Part shown: piece after piece, positions 10,514-22,110 of the stretch
Numbering within the stretch: the first letter of the stretch is position 1
Layout of the letters: the number at the start of each line of letters is the position of its first letter
DNA from: Armillaria gallica
Taxonomy: Eukaryota > Basidiomycota > Agaricomycetes > Agaricales > Physalacriaceae
Length of the DNA stretch: 64,000 nucleotides
Assembly: GCA_037576215.1 (NCBI GenBank)
Contig: JBANDB010000001.1
Span: 186,001 to 250,000, forward strand
Direction of reading: 5' to 3'
The notes under the pieces: model-generated
Told to the model about the DNA's origin: nothing
Database searches by the model: none
The model's input: the letters and a program-made list of their open reading frames with translations, nothing else
Translations under genes and position numbers: made by a program

Positions 10514-11809
10514 ATGTCAGGTACGGGCGGCCTTCAGAGGGGCAAACCCAGTATCTTTCCATATAAAGCGATTCAGAAAGTCGGTCAAAAGATGCCCTTA
10601 CCCGTTGTTCCTGCCAGAGCTGTGAAAGGAAGTGGTGATGGAGATGGCAACGATACAATGATTGGCGTTAAACAGACACATGGCAGTGCTAAATCTGTCT
10701 GGGAGTTGAAGGTCGCTGCACCTACGCCTGAGGCAATGGAGTTGTATGAATTAGTTGGTGCTCACTTGGTTAAGGGCAAACGGAAAGCTGTAGATGAGGC
10801 AGATGGTTGGGGTAAGAATGCATCGAGAAGGGCTTCGATGGCCTTCAATATGCTATCCCATGCCACCACCTCCCCCGCCTAAAGTATCCGAAGATATGGG
10901 ACCTCCAGCGACACCTCCGAAAAGAGAGGGCCTCCGGAGTTCTACTGTCTTCTACAAGCACTCATCCTTTGATGCCTTCTTCAGTGCATCCTCTTCAACA
11001 ACAAGGAAACCCAACGGACTCGGCCCCAAACGGACCTTGAGCTTGAACAATGACAATGATGAGGCCAGGCATGATGATTTATATTCTGGGCATAAGGTTT
11101 CCGGGTCGAAGAACCCTGACGACCCCAGCTTGAGCATCTTATCTGGGATTAAGGTCTATGTCAACATACAAGTTTCTGATGGTATTGATTGTGGAGATGT
11201 CTTCATTGACATGCTGAAACGCTTGGGAGCGAAGGTGCGTGGGTCTATTATATTATGCACTTTCGAATTCTATTTTTTGGGTAGGTAATGAAGAACTTTG
11301 GATTGACATGCACACATCTCGTATTCAAGGACGGGACGGTTGGCACATTATCTTTACTTCAGTTCCTGGCTAGGTAGTTGATTGTTGGATAGGCAACTGG
11401 AGACCAAACCTTTCGTTGTTGGTTTGCAATGGATCGTAGAGTGTGCCGAGAAACTCCAACACCTTGACGAGACTCAGTACGCCATCAGCTTAGAGGGTAT
11501 AAATATCGCTGGTGTCAATAAAGTAGGATGTTTTATCTCCATGCTCTTTTAATTTGCTGACGCTGGCTTGTAGCGTACGAGAAAGTCAGTGATACCCAAA
11601 CCTATTGCATTTACACGCCCAGATGACCTCTTCTCAGATTCTCTCATTGCAGACAGTTCGATCGATGAGACCGATTCATGTGCGAACCTGTCAACTTTCT
11701 CTACTGCCATCAATCTCATTTCTTTGCAGCTTTCTCAATTGATAGTTCACTGAAATCACTTGAAAGAGCGCGACGACGTCAGAGCACAGTGGCGACATCT
11801 CGCTCCTAA
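10514..11809 (+). pseudogene. BRCT-domain protein, 5'-truncated and frameshifted
   Basis: BRCT domains bind phosphopeptides in DNA-damage and cell-cycle proteins; the layout (low-complexity N-terminus, single BRCT, basic C-terminus) recalls microcephalin-like fungal proteins. Visible BRCT elements: LSGIKVYVNIQVSDG...MLKRLGAKV, THLVFKDGT, KPFVVGLQWIVECAE and LDETQYAISLEG. Introns: 11235-11284, 11523-11573 and 11680-11729 (GTGCGA...TTTGCAG); an intron near 11330-11390 has unclear borders. Last exon 11730-11809 ends in a basic tail (SLERARRRQSTV). A one-base frameshift near 10860 (MLSHA to PPPPPK) and a TAA in the Ser-rich leader upstream of ATG 10514 point to decay; the 5' end appears cut off by R1. 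If the 10808-10880 stretch is an intron, the frameshift disappears. Confidence 0.65.
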
Positions 11810-12719
11810 TTAATTAATTCAAAACGATCTACACGATTACATGCCACCAACATAAATATCAATATTACATCGCTCTTTTTTCATGTATTTACCCTTTGGA
11901 TTTGTTGTACCCATTTCTCATACTATATGGTGTGCTGTTAATCTATGTCAGGGTGCAAGATTTCAACTTCTATATGTCAATAGCTGACCGTTGATGAACT
12001 CACAACTGCTTCGATCACGTGTTGACCGTCGACACAGATATCAATCGTGTTCAAATGAGGGTGCATAACCTGCCAATCTACATCGCAATGTAATGTTTTG
12101 GCTGTGCTGAATAAACATATATCAACATGGTTTTCTTCTTGACTAGATTCTCATCATAGAGTGTACACGCCAAAGGCAAGGTGGTCGCTTTAGAGCCCAA
12201 AGCCATTCACATTTATTTTGGGTGTATGGAAGTCAAAATAATGACATGTCTATACCAGAAGCGTTGCCGGGATGTGAATTAAGCCAATAGGAAAGCAAGA
12301 CCCTCAGGTGTTCCATATAGCATCATGTCATTCATCAGGAGACTGGGCCGATCAGAAAGCGAGAATATCGATGTGTGGATGAAGAGATGGAGGCCAAGCA
12401 CGCAAAGAACAGATGGGACAAAGCAATATCCCCCGCTTTCAATTGGGTAGGGGAGTATCGATCTGTAAACCTGGCATTGTTTTTCGGATAGGCAGCAGAC
12501 TAATCGAATAGCCACCGGCTCTTCCAGATTACAATGGCAGGAAAGGGATGTCGCTTGAGGAGGAACACAAATAGGTCTATACAGGGTTGTTGGCTTGAGC
12601 AAGCCTTTGGTCTCTGCATACTAAGTACGCTTTTACAGGTATCAACCAGTACGTACCTGGTGGTCAGCGGGATGATTAGGCTCAAAGTCACAGCACTGAA
12701 ATACCTTGGGTTTGCCACC
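11810..12719. other. No gene recognised
   Basis: Downstream region of the BRCT gene. Several overlapping ORFs of about 90-107 codons occur on both strands with no recognisable motif; none called. Confidence 0.4.
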
Positions 12720-13406
12720 ATGAGAAGGAGGGACCGTGACGGGCCGGACCTTTGGCATGTCATTTCAAACTCCAAAGGGCTTCTTTCGCAGGACCTTAGA
12801 CTTAACCGTTACAGTACATGACGTAGCCCGCTGTAGCCACGGCGGTACCATCTGGTGCTATTATCTCCCATATAACCCTCTGTTCTCACGGAGAAGGGAT
12901 ACCAACTCTGGCTGTGCTCTCATCATCCGAACACTTCACGAAATGTTCGATATCTTGCAGTTACAAGCTGGCAAAAGCTCGTGTACAGGTCAAGGTAGGA
13001 TGTCATGTTGATACAAGGGCAAAAAATATATAGCTGTCAGCTGTAGAGCTCTCCGATCTGCATGGTTGTCAATGATTACCATAACCTCCAGGTGCCTGCC
13101 CTCTGATGATTTTGAAGAGGAGCGTGCTTCTTTCCGTCCCATTCCGCTTGAATGAGACGTCGCCTGCCATTCTCACATCCTCAGTTAGTGTGCTCCTCTC
13201 CAAATCAACAGCTGTGTGCGCAGCGTATTGTTTTAGAGTGTGTTGTGGACCATTATTATACACTTGATATAGTAAATCTGACATCAGGACTACAGAAAAT
13301 TGCATATCACGGTGCAGAACTTTTTATAGCCGCGCGGAGGCTGAGTTGGTTCTCAGCTGAACAGAAGGCGAATCGAAATCCGAAGCCACTCCCCCCCCCC
13401 CCCTTT
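12720..13406 (-). repeat. Downstream flank of family B gene, inverted copy of 400-960
   Basis: Sequence downstream of the minus-strand family B gene, sharing ordered blocks with 400-960 on the opposite strand (for example GCGGGCTACRTCATGTA near 12820, CATGACATCCTACCTTGA near 13000 and AGAGCTCTCCGATCTGCATG near 13060). ORFs on the plus strand here are shadows of the repeat. A 13-base C run lies at about 13390-13402. Confidence 0.7.
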
Positions 13407-13898
13407 TCAGCCAATCCTGCGGCTACTCTGGATTTGGACATCCCAGGCAACGTATGTGCCCGAATGCTTTTTGCCCTTGTTGTCAGGAACTCCAGGTGCC
13501 AACCCCTCAACCCTGTTGTGCTTTTTGTAGTGAATTTTCATCGGTTTCCCATCCTGTCTGCGCCTCATCTTCAGTTTGTACTTTTGACCCCAAGGCATAG
13601 ACCACCCAATCAACTGACCCCGCCCACGGAGGAAGTAGCACTCCACGGGTAATACAGTATAGGTACCATCTGCTTGTTCAACGTGGAGGTCTGCTGGGAC
13701 ACGGCAGGGGATCGGGATCCATGCGTCGTCTTTGGCTGCTTGAAATTCTCCATAGATAAATCTGAGACCGACCGTCACAGTTCTATGCACAAGGCAAAAT
13801 TTTGGGTACATGGACGAGTCATGGGTAGAGAATAGGTGGAGATCGGCCTGCATCTGGCCCCAGAGGAGAGTGGAGGTGGAACCTATGAATTTCAGCAT
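13407..13898 (-). CDS. Orphan family B protein, copy B1 (163 aa)
   Basis: Intact single-exon frame from ATG 13898 to TGA 13407. I do not recognise the family. It is clearly homologous to B2 at 48389-48901: shared pattern (T/A)D(V/L)H..., FPK/YPK..LV.R, Y.EFQ/EYQ, W.., P..P.DL.V, VLPVE/LVPVN, GEKYDL/GQKYKL and a C-terminal GT...W..Q.QS..R.G. No signal peptide is obvious. ATG 13898 is chosen because it aligns with the B2 start; the frame continues upstream to 14075 without an ATG supported by B2. The upstream minus-strand sequence is pyrimidine-rich (TCTTCAATCTTACCCA), like a fungal transcription start. Function unknown. Confidence 0.65.
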   Translation of the reverse strand: MLKFIGSTSTLLWGQMQADLHLFSTHDSSMYPKFCLVHRTVTVGLRFIYGEFQAAKDDAWIPIPCRVPADLHVEQADGTYTVLPVECYFLRGRGQLIGWSMPWGQKYKLKMRRRQDGKPMKIHYKKHNRVEGLAPGVPDNKGKKHSGTYVAWDVQIQSSRRIG

Positions 13899-14347
13899 GG
13901 CAACGGTTGAGAGTAGTGGGTAAGATTGAAGATTGAATAGCGACTTAAGAGGGCCCTCGCTCGGTTTTAAAGTCTTCGCTGTGTGCCTATAGCCTTTGTC
14001 TTGAACATCACACAATACGATTCTTGGAAATGCATAGAAACCATTGTTGCTCTTGGAGAGCCTTTGTCGCAACACAAAACGATTGGAACCTATATGTAGG
14101 CATCATGCCTGGACTCTGGACACCGTCCCGATGTCTGAGACTCGGAATCGGTGCCGGTATCCGACTGTCCGAGTCTGCTTCACGTAGACTTTTTCAGATA
14201 CTTTACTTTCTGTTCCCATCCTCCCATCTTAATTATCTTGAGTTGGACCTCAAGTTCAACCAACGTCGTTCCTCGTAGTTACTCACACCCGAACATGCTT
14301 GGCTATGTGGTGTTTTTCATAGAACTTACCTTGCGATCTCTCTGTGT

Positions 14348-14620
14348 ATGAATGTAGATCGGATACAGATTGATGGTCGCCGTGTGATGTGTTGTGAAAA
14401 GTGGAAAAGAATACGCCGCATGTTTGTGGGTAAAGTCCTTTGTCTTTACTGTGATAAGAATGACCGAATCCGAATGCCAAGAGAGCGAAGCAACTCGGTG
14501 CTCAAGAACATCATTGTCAATCAAGACCAACCCGGTGTGTTGGCTACGGTCAGAGAAAGAAAGGGATCTCTGAAAATATTCAGGGGCCGCTTCCACCCGC
14601 GAGCTCCATCTGAAATCTAA
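14348..14620 (+). CDS. Orphan family C small protein, copy C1 (90 aa)
   Basis: ATG 14348 to TAA 14620. Homologous to the minus-strand sequence at 46918-47215; both end in the same C-terminus (ER.G.L..FR...H.RAPSEI) and share a middle LCLY.DKND segment. Divergently placed relative to B1. Basic and short; it may be one exon of a longer gene. Not recognised. C2 needs a frame change to match along its full length, so one of the two copies has an indel. Confidence 0.4.
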   Translation: MNVDRIQIDGRRVMCCEKWKRIRRMFVGKVLCLYCDKNDRIRMPRERSNSVLKNIIVNQDQPGVLATVRERKGSLKIFRGRFHPRAPSEI

Positions 14621-14819
14621 GGATAAAACGTTTACCCAAGGACAAAAGGCGAAAATAGACTGTCCCTCCCCCATAGTGTTTGCTCCTCCGACATGAATTT
14701 TGGCTGCAACCTCGGGGCACCGAACAAGATCATAAATGTGGGCCACGGCAGAGCACATCGAGGAGTTTCAGACATCAGGTAGACGTCCATTCCCATTTTT
14801 TCTTCCTGCTTTCAGTATC

Positions 14820-15141
14820 AGTACGCATTCGGCACGTATCTCCAGTAAATGGCTTTCCTAAGAATGGAGGTATCTTCTATCCTGAACTCGATGATTATAC
14901 CAAGGAATTCTTACGCGTTAAGAAGCAAGAAATCGGGCGAGACAAAATCAAAGATCTAGAGCTATTTCCCAAAAATCTTCCGAATCTTATCGAAAACAGC
15001 ACATTGGAGGGGCTAAAACACAGGGGTATTGATGTAAGCGGACAATACTGCATTGTAGCAACAATGAAGGTACTTTATTATCAGCGGACCATTATTGTAC
15101 ACGTGAAGAGTACTGGGCTCTACATATATAAGATTCGTTGA
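14820..15141 (+). other. Possible orphan exon
   Basis: Open frame with protein-like composition (NGFPKNGGIFYPELDDYTKE near 14850, then charged helices to about 15065). No homologue elsewhere in the window and no recognised family. The frame carries on to 15141 through what may be intron or UTR. Listed only as possible coding sequence. Confidence 0.3.
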
Positions 15142-15779
15142 AGTCATTCGCAGTGCTCAGATACACTTGCTGCCGCTCCCCCGGCCTGTTGCTCACGTCG
15201 ATACTAGGCGTGAGACGGACGCTTGGATTGCAGTCCAACTTGACATGAGGCTGTGGTCCAATCAGTGGTCGTTGAGCAGGCATGGACGTTTGGATCGTAG
15301 TCCAACTCCATCGCATAGTCTTAATAGATGATGAGGAATCTAACGTCGTCGTTAAGAAGCTTGGATCGTAATCCAACTCTGTCGAACGATGAGCAGACTC
15401 CCTGAAGGCCACGGGCTGCACAATCCTAGCAGCAAGGCAAATATTGAAGTTTGTGCGGAGGTGGCTGTGACTTCTCACCTTGGGATACCACCAGAGTAGA
15501 ATTAACGAGGGTAGGAGATCGGGCAGTTCTCGGCGAGAAGGTTTGGAGACTTTAAGAAGCAACAGCCTAACAGGGAGAAAGGTAAGTTGGCGACTCCTGA
15601 TGGTTGTGCCCACGGAATCCAGATGTCGAGGCCAACGTATGTCACGTTTATCTCGTAGAAGTATTGATCCTGATAGGAGAGTCTTGTTTCCCTGATATCA
15701 GATCGAGTACCAATTACGGCCAGGGTGCAAGCCACATCAGTAGTGAGTATGAGACAGGCATCTCTGTGAATGTCACTGT
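15142..15779. other. No gene recognised
   Basis: Short overlapping ORFs on both strands; a repeated TTGGATYGTAGTCCAACT-like phrase recurs near 15220, 15295 and 15360. Nothing else visible. Confidence 0.35.
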
Positions 15780-16430
15780 CTCTTGTACATCAGGTTGGAT
15801 GACGAGCAGCTCATGACTTGTATACTAACAGATACAACAATGCGAAGATGCTCCTGTGAGACTAGAAGAGAAACCAGATTCCATCGTTTCTGTGGGATTC
15901 TCCAAATTAACATCAAAAGAACAACCTCTTCTAAAGTTCTACAGAAACGGTGAGCCATACTGTCATGCATATTAATTCAGACACAAGTCCTTACCTGCTG
16001 ACACAGCCTGAGAGTCTGCGCGTTCTACTGATATCTTGGCGTAGAATATTTACTGTCTGGATGGCCGCCATGGACACAGCGGAATAAATCCTGAGCCGTC
16101 GTGGAACAACGACTTTGGACTTGTCAAAGCACGATATGACGTAGAGTTGTATCCCGATGTACTTGTTTGAATCAGAAGGTCATTGGGGTTTGAAATCTTG
16201 CGTCCTGACTGTTGACTTCGAATCTGTCGGATGTCTGCCCAAACCCTTGCCAGGGCTTCACTTTGGCTGGGATTGGTTCTCTTTTCTCTTTGCGGATAAT
16301 CTGGGGTGTTTACTTCAGAACCGCTGGAATTCTTGCCCACTTTGCGCTTACGGACGGTGCATCACTACTAGTATTCCTTACTTGTATTAGCAATTCAACG
16401 AGGAACGAGACAAGCAATGGATGTACCATG
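15780..16430 (+). repeat. D exon plus R1, copy 2
   Basis: D exon at about 15838-15951 (QCEDAPVRLEEKPD..., then KLTSKEQPLLKFYRN) followed by a donor-like GTGAGC, then R1 homologous to 9530-10330 and 40580-41560 in reverse. Frame YPDVLV-stop-IRRSLG at about 16155-16180 has TGA where copy 1 has TGG, and C-stop-LR follows, so the copy is decayed. Contains module copy c (16246-16327). Confidence 0.6.
16246..16327 (-). repeat. Dispersed ~90-bp module, copy c
   Basis: Reverse-orientation module copy inside R1 copy 2. Confidence 0.65.
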
Positions 16431-16469
16431 GTACTGCCACACATCTGTGAGGACTTCAGGTTAAAATCG

Positions 16470-16950
16470 TAATGCTGGACTCAAACGAAATGAGTAGCAA
16501 AACAGGTTTACATCTTTGGCAAACGCGACGTGGGGGCTAACTACGATTTATCCAGCCTTAAACACTACGAAGTACCCGAGGAGATAGCCAACACGTAAGT
16601 AATCTGTATGAGAACCAAACAGCGACTAACTTTCTTCGCATGAGAAGCTTGAATATCTCACACTTCAGAGCTGTTGGTTCCAGGATGCGGCTTTTCCTCG
16701 CCTTCGTGACCAATCCCTGTGAGAGGACCAGTAGACCCTGCTCAACAAACCTCTGCCCGGCTCCCTGTGGATCCCACTGTATATCTGGAGTTGATCGATC
16801 AGCTCCATTCCACATCAAGCTTTTGTTTCTGTCGACACCCACACTGCCTGTCGCTGCCGCTTCTTGCGATGCTTGAATTATACTGGCAGAAGCATTCCGT
16901 GGATGCAATACCGGGACAACCAGCCCCAATACGATTCGGTTCATCATCCT
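16470..16950 (+). repeat. Orphan family F relic, copy 1
   Basis: Matches 50660-51215 on the opposite strand. The reading frame is best in the other copy (GLNSNEVSSKMGYIFGKRD...); here the same sequence is shifted by one base after SNEMSSKTG. A following open stretch (RGPVDPAQQTSARLPVDPTV near 16720-16780) looks coding but has no recognised family. Confidence 0.5.
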
Positions 16951-17064
16951 AGACACCCCTCACCTCTCAGAAGGCCACAAGATGCGAGTCGTCCTTATCA
17001 TGTCGGTGTGCAGACAGGGTTTTCTATAATCCCCAATCAGAGAGGGACCTCAGCGTGCTACTGA

Positions 17065-17811
17065 ATGGTCTCGTCTCAAGGGGTATGCTACCTCATTGTT
17101 TTCCTCCGCTATGGTCGGATTTCAAATCATCAAGTCCTGGCAAGCGTGTGCAAAAAGCATGACTATGAGTTGATCGTAGGCACAGCGAGTGCGGTTCTCA
17201 TGTGCCTCTGCCAACTGAAGACGGTTACTTTGGATGAAGTCTTAGAACATCTGTGTTCCTGAGGTATCAGACTTTCCACCTGTAAGTGCATCTATCGTCA
17301 AGATTGCGCACCAAGGATGTCTCTCAGAGCAGCGGAGCGCATTCCTTATTGAGTCAAGGGCTTCCAGCTGGGTATAGATGACTATATGAGCTATGAGGAG
17401 GCGCAAGTAACTGTTTCGAAGCCATGAAGTTCTCCGCGCTGCTCTGAAACATGGGGGTGTTCCCTGAGCTTGGAAATGGAGGAGGCACCTGAAGAACATG
17501 TCACATCAGATCCGTCGTCAAGAGTAACAGAGGTGGGAGGTTTCTACAGGACAGAAGATGAGGTTGATCAACAGAACATATTCTGAAAGACGCCAGTTAG
17601 AGAGGAAGCGGTCTTGATGTAAGCTTTTGGATCTTGGTACCAGCGTCGGGTTGCAAAATACCTTGTCGGAGAGTTCAAATGTGAGAACCAGACCGAGTGG
17701 CGGGAGGCTCCAAAGGCCATCGATACTCTGGAAAAGCTGTCACGTGGCTTCCTTGAATGGCATGCGCTACACAACTGTATGATGTTCAAGCCTGATATTA
17801 GTTCTTGTTGA
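17065..17811 (+). pseudogene. Possible decayed gene, unrecognised
   Basis: A single plus frame with protein-like stretches (HDYELIVGTASAVLMCLCQL near 17160; DDYMSYEEAQVTV near 17370; WYQRRVAKYLVGEFKCENQT, then EWREAPKAIDTLEKL, near 17635-17740) separated by in-frame stops, mostly TGA (first at 17260-17262) plus one TAA near 17619. No paralogue in the window confirms the frame, so the stop pattern here is not counted as evidence in the findings. Confidence 0.3.
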
Positions 17812-17988
17812 TCTCTTCAGAATTTTGTACTTTATACTGTAAAGAATCGTTATATATGTGTTCAACCCCGGTCCAATCCAATAAGCGCCCATCGCCATAA
17901 CAAGTAATCGCATATACCCGCGCGGAATCCGGTCCGTTTCAAGCCCAATAAGCACCCACAAGCGCCCATTGTCATAACGGGTAGCCTC

Positions 17989-17995
17989 TATAAAT
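17989..17995 (+). promoter_or_regulatory. TATA box of family E copy 1
   Basis: TATAAAT 105 bp upstream of ATG 18100. The surrounding 150 bp (AGCGCCCATT...ATAACGGGTAGCCTC-TATAAAT...CTGGTCCGAT...CTCAAGCACTCAGCTTC) is conserved upstream of the inverted paralogue at 39233, which supports a real promoter. A partial tandem duplication (CCGGTCC...CCAATAAGC) precedes it at about 17867-17965. Confidence 0.6.
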
Positions 17996-18099
17996 CCCGG
18001 AACCTGGTCCGATCGAATCCTCAAGCACTCAGCTTCTTACTTTTCATACGCATCTGGCTCTCTGGTGCGTTGTTACTGATGCCATCTTTTCAGCACATA

Positions 18100-18580
18100 A
18101 TGTCCAAGCTATACATTGTCATAGCACAGAGTGAACTCGTCAATTGGAATGCCACCGCCCTCGCTGAGGTTTGCGCCAGCCTCATCTGCCTTCAGTCTAC
18201 CTTGCAACGTGTTCTCGAGCATCGTGATGGTATAGTTGCTGTCAGGTATGTCCATGATATCTCTGCGCATATATCAGACTGAACCCATTGGGCCAGATCA
18301 CTTGGACGCCATGATCGCAATCCGCACAAGACGCTAAAGTTATACGGTATGGATAGAGTGTCATTGGGATCCATTCACTTTGCCCACTCTCACTGGCGAG
18401 ACGCGTGGCTCCCATGTGAATCTATTGAGGTTGCCCTCAACCGTGTCCGTTTGACGATCATGTTGATTTCCAGGACGAATTGTGAGTACTTTCTTTCCCT
18501 TTCAGTGATGGATTTTTCTGACTGCTTATCTTCCTACGCTCACAGCGAAGTTCGCTGCATGGGGCATTGATGGGAGGAAT
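18100..18580 (+). pseudogene. Orphan family E gene, copy E1 (deleted/frameshifted)
   Basis: Exon 1 18100-18245 (MSKLYIVIAQSELVNWNATA..., ending GIVAVR), intron 18246-18296 (51 bp, GTATGT...GGCCAG), exon 2 from 18297 (SLGRHDRNPHKTLKLYGMDR, then LGSIHFAHSHWRDAWLPCES). Copy E2 (38809-39233, minus) has the same exon structure and an intron of equal length. In E1 about 45 nt are missing after LNRVR relative to E2, which shifts the frame before DDHVDFQDEL; a GTGAGT donor follows at about 18480. Family not recognised. Confidence 0.55.
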
Positions 18581-18744
18581 ATATAGATCAGACATATTTG
18601 TCATACCTACGCTACCTACAGTACCTACAGATTCAAAAACTTTGGGGGTTGAAACTAGGTGCGAGGGTCTCGGATATACTAATTATATACTGTTAGTCGG
18701 TACCATAAGTTCACCATGTATATTAGCATTTGCACTATACCTCC

Positions 18745-18750
18745 AATAAA
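18745..18750 (+). terminator. Polyadenylation signal of family E copy 1
   Basis: AATAAA in a stretch (CTCCAATAAATACGGTTTAATG) that is conserved at the same place downstream of E2 (38539-38544, minus). Homology between the two E copies stops shortly after, near 18782. Confidence 0.5.
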
Positions 18751-18782
18751 TACGGTTTAATGTCCTAATCTTTGTGGTACCC

Positions 18783-21700
18783 ATTGTCAGAGGAGTTTGC
18801 GCTTGTTCTCACCACCAATGTATCACATACCAGTATTACAGGCCGATGGTGAAATACTAAAAGCGCTCGCCAAAGGGGTCTGATGTTCTCTGAATCTTTG
18901 AACGAACTGATGGCAAGCTTGGTATTCTCGCCAACAAGTTCGTCAACTGTGCCACCCTCAGTTTCTTTTGTATATACTAATGTCCCCTGGGCGCTGATAC
19001 CTGCGAGGAAGCATAGGCTGTAAGTATTTCGAGTATTAAACTGAGACTGAATATATTGAGTGGCTAGTGATGCGGAGATGGGCATCACAGCGTTCTACTT
19101 GGTAGTATCAGATTATACGAACGGACCGTTTTGAGTGTTGATGCTGGATTATCGCTGGTCAATCTTTGCCTGTCTGAGGCATGCCACGTCTGAATGTACA
19201 CCATTACACTAGCAGATACACCGCCAATGAGTCTCCAGGAATGCTCGAATGAGGAACAGACCTCGGGCTGATTATGTCGAAGAAGACCCGAGCAGAACCC
19301 TAATGCTGACTCGATGAACGGAGATCATCGGAAGAAATGCAACGTGGATGACGAGGACAGGATCTTGACTTCAATATGATAGTTATATAACAGAGTTTAC
19401 TACTGGTTAGGCAACCGCGGGTGAGAATGCAAGTGCAGACATATCGAGAAATTGTGATTCGAGGTACCTGGTAGACTATTCATCAAACATGTACACATCT
19501 ATCTATCTAAACATACAAAAAATGTTAGACCTAATGAATCCGTGCTTTGCAGACAATGATTTCACCTCAGCTCATTATATTAGAGGACATCAAGTCTTAG
19601 GCTTATGGATTGACAAGTCCAGTATCCAAACTTGCACCAGATCCCCTCCCCCCGTGGGTCAGTGTTCTGCTTGTAGGACCCCAGTATATGTTTCTGCCCC
19701 AGTGGCGACAGTGGAAGCTGAAGAGTGAAGACTGGGGCTAGGACGTCATTTGAGTCCGATTCGTCGCAGATGCGGAGTCATTGTTGCCAGTATAACTCAA
19801 TGTATACGGTGTCATCGTTGTGGCCAGTACTTTTGTATTGAAACAATGAACAAGAGTTCAGAGGAAGAGGCTTGCAGTTTTTTTGAAGGTCTTGACAGTT
19901 GTTCAGTGTTATGTGAGAGCGTGGATATCTATAAGCCCACGCCTTTAATTAACAAGAATACCCATTCTCCATGACCAGTTCTACCCTTATTCTTAAGAAT
20001 ATGTTCATGCACCAATGAATTTCTTTACAGGGGGCAGAGGTCTTTCTCGATTCAAATTTCATTACCACATTGGAGGGAATACAGACGGATGCTGTAAAAC
20101 AAATGTGATCAGACAGTCAGCATCCGCGATAAGTATTTTGCTAAGATGTGCTTACTGACAGCTACCAGAATAGAAACCACCACAGGAGAAACAACATAGA
20201 GAGGATTATGAGCCAGAGACTTGTACAAGAGCAGGCGCAAGACCATCATGTTAGTCAGCCTAGCAGCGACAAGTTGGCGGGTCAAGAAGATACAGCGAAG
20301 AACATGATCACTGATAAGAGACCAGCCGTTCTTCCGGTATCAGAAGCCTGTACTCTTCTGAAACAAAATAAATATACCGGGCACAGACCATTCATCTGCG
20401 GGACATACTACCAAACACTTCACGTTGACGACGCCTTTCCATTCTCGAGATCTGTTGCTAGTATGGCCACCGAGCGGAGGCGGGCCACACCTTGACAGTT
20501 TTGATTTTTCGACAGCCAGCTGGGATGACATGAGGCATGCGCAAATCAATAGATTGTGATATCCGGTGAGGCTACATATTACATCCTCTTCGACGTTCGA
20601 AGGTTGGCATGCTTCACTCTTATGGGTCAGTATTCCTCTGCTCTTCTTCGATGTCACTGAGAAGACACAGTGCATTAGGGAGGGGCGGCTCATTGGCTAT
20701 GGAAAAGTGAGGTCGACTCACCAATCGACTTGTTCCGTTCAACCTGTAATGATGGCGGCTACAATGTGAAAGTGGTGGTGTTAGCAGCGCCAGCCTCAGC
20801 TTGAGAGGCCTTGCGCTTGCTGGTAAAATGGATTCTGAGCACCAAAGACGATTCCGACACTGTAGTTGTAGAAATAGCAGCTATCATTGATACTAGACGA
20901 GATAGGAAGACATAAGTGCAGTCTGAGAGGACCGGGTCGGGTTGGTGAGCTGCTTGGAAGCACTTTCGAAAATGAATTCAGGCGAGAGGTGGTCTAAAAG
21001 CGGCTGTTCAGCGATGTGTATAGCCGAAAAATTGTAGAAGCATTTACACATTCATAATAATTTTGGAAACCTGGTGGTGGGCATATCTCTCTCGCTGCAT
21101 GCGCTGTTGATCTGCAAAGATCGCATCCCGCTCTTCCTTCACACATCTAAGGAAGATACCAAATGCCAGCTGCAATCTCCTGAAGGACTGGGGCGAGCTC
21201 TTAGCGCGTACGCGCACACAACGCGCGCGCTGCGAGATGTACACATAGCTTACAAGTGCCCACCCGAACATTTGGGCCAAATGCTGTAAAGCGACAGATT
21301 CGCGGAAAGTCATGTAGTCGTGGTCAAAGGAACAGAAGGAATGCCCTGAGTTGACATTCTAAATCACCTTCGCAAACCAGAAAACAATGGTGCAGCATCA
21401 CTCACAAGGTGTCCCCCATCGATATTCTCAATATATAACCGTTTAAGACGTCCTGCAGGCGACAACATGCCCTCAATGCTGTGTCCGTAAAGGGTCACTT
21501 TGCTGAGTCGTTGCTCCTTCACACTGAGAGGCAACAAATACGGACAAGGGACAGCAGGAGGCTGAAGGTCATCAAGAAGTAGTGCTGTGGCTTCGAATAC
21601 GATGGCCACCACATTATCAAGCAAGTGCAGAAAAGGTTATAGGGGAACACAGGCCAATTAGCATACCGGATACCATGGAATCGAGGTAGCCGTCAGCATG

Positions 21701-21979
21701 GAACCACATCGTGGATGGACAAACTCACCATGTCGTACCAAACATGTTTGCCGCCATCTTCAGGCTCGGTGGAATGGGAGTCAGCTTCCCTCTGGTGTTG
21801 TCAAAACCATCGATTTTCGACCCTATATAATAAGCCAACATGTTAGCCATCAAGTCGTTGAAGCAATCTCAGTGGAAAACTTACTTGTAAAATCCCGACT
21901 CTGCAACGTGCGAGATCCCGTATCCGTGAATCGATGTTTCTTAGGTCATCTATTCGTAACCGTGGTGCGTCACGCTACT
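18783..21979. other. Gene-poor stretch, weak coding hints only
   Basis: About 3.2 kb without a supportable gene. Weak candidates on the minus strand: 18765-19088 (107 codons, no motif), 21044-21313 (a charged helical segment, FRRLQLAFGIFLRCVKEERD) and 21364-21624 (LRR-like LKRLYIENIDGGHLVSDAAP, possibly a fragment of an F-box/LRR protein). None has a paralogue in the window. Confidence 0.35.
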
Positions 21980-22110
21980 CATACAACACTTTAAGCTGAC
22001 GGTGACAAGCTTAAGGGAAGAGACAAGCAGGATCAATTGTGCTGGGTGCCGAATTCCAGATGTAGGGTTAGCGTCCCGAATTTCCCGAAGTAGGCTGTTT
22101 CAGTCATCAT
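21980..22110 (+). repeat. Direct repeat shared with 40125-40230
   Basis: Shared blocks ACAACACTTTAAG, ATTGTGCTGGGTGC, GAATTCCAGATGT and CCAGAAGTAG-like sequence in the same order and orientation in both places. Nature unknown. Confidence 0.55.
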
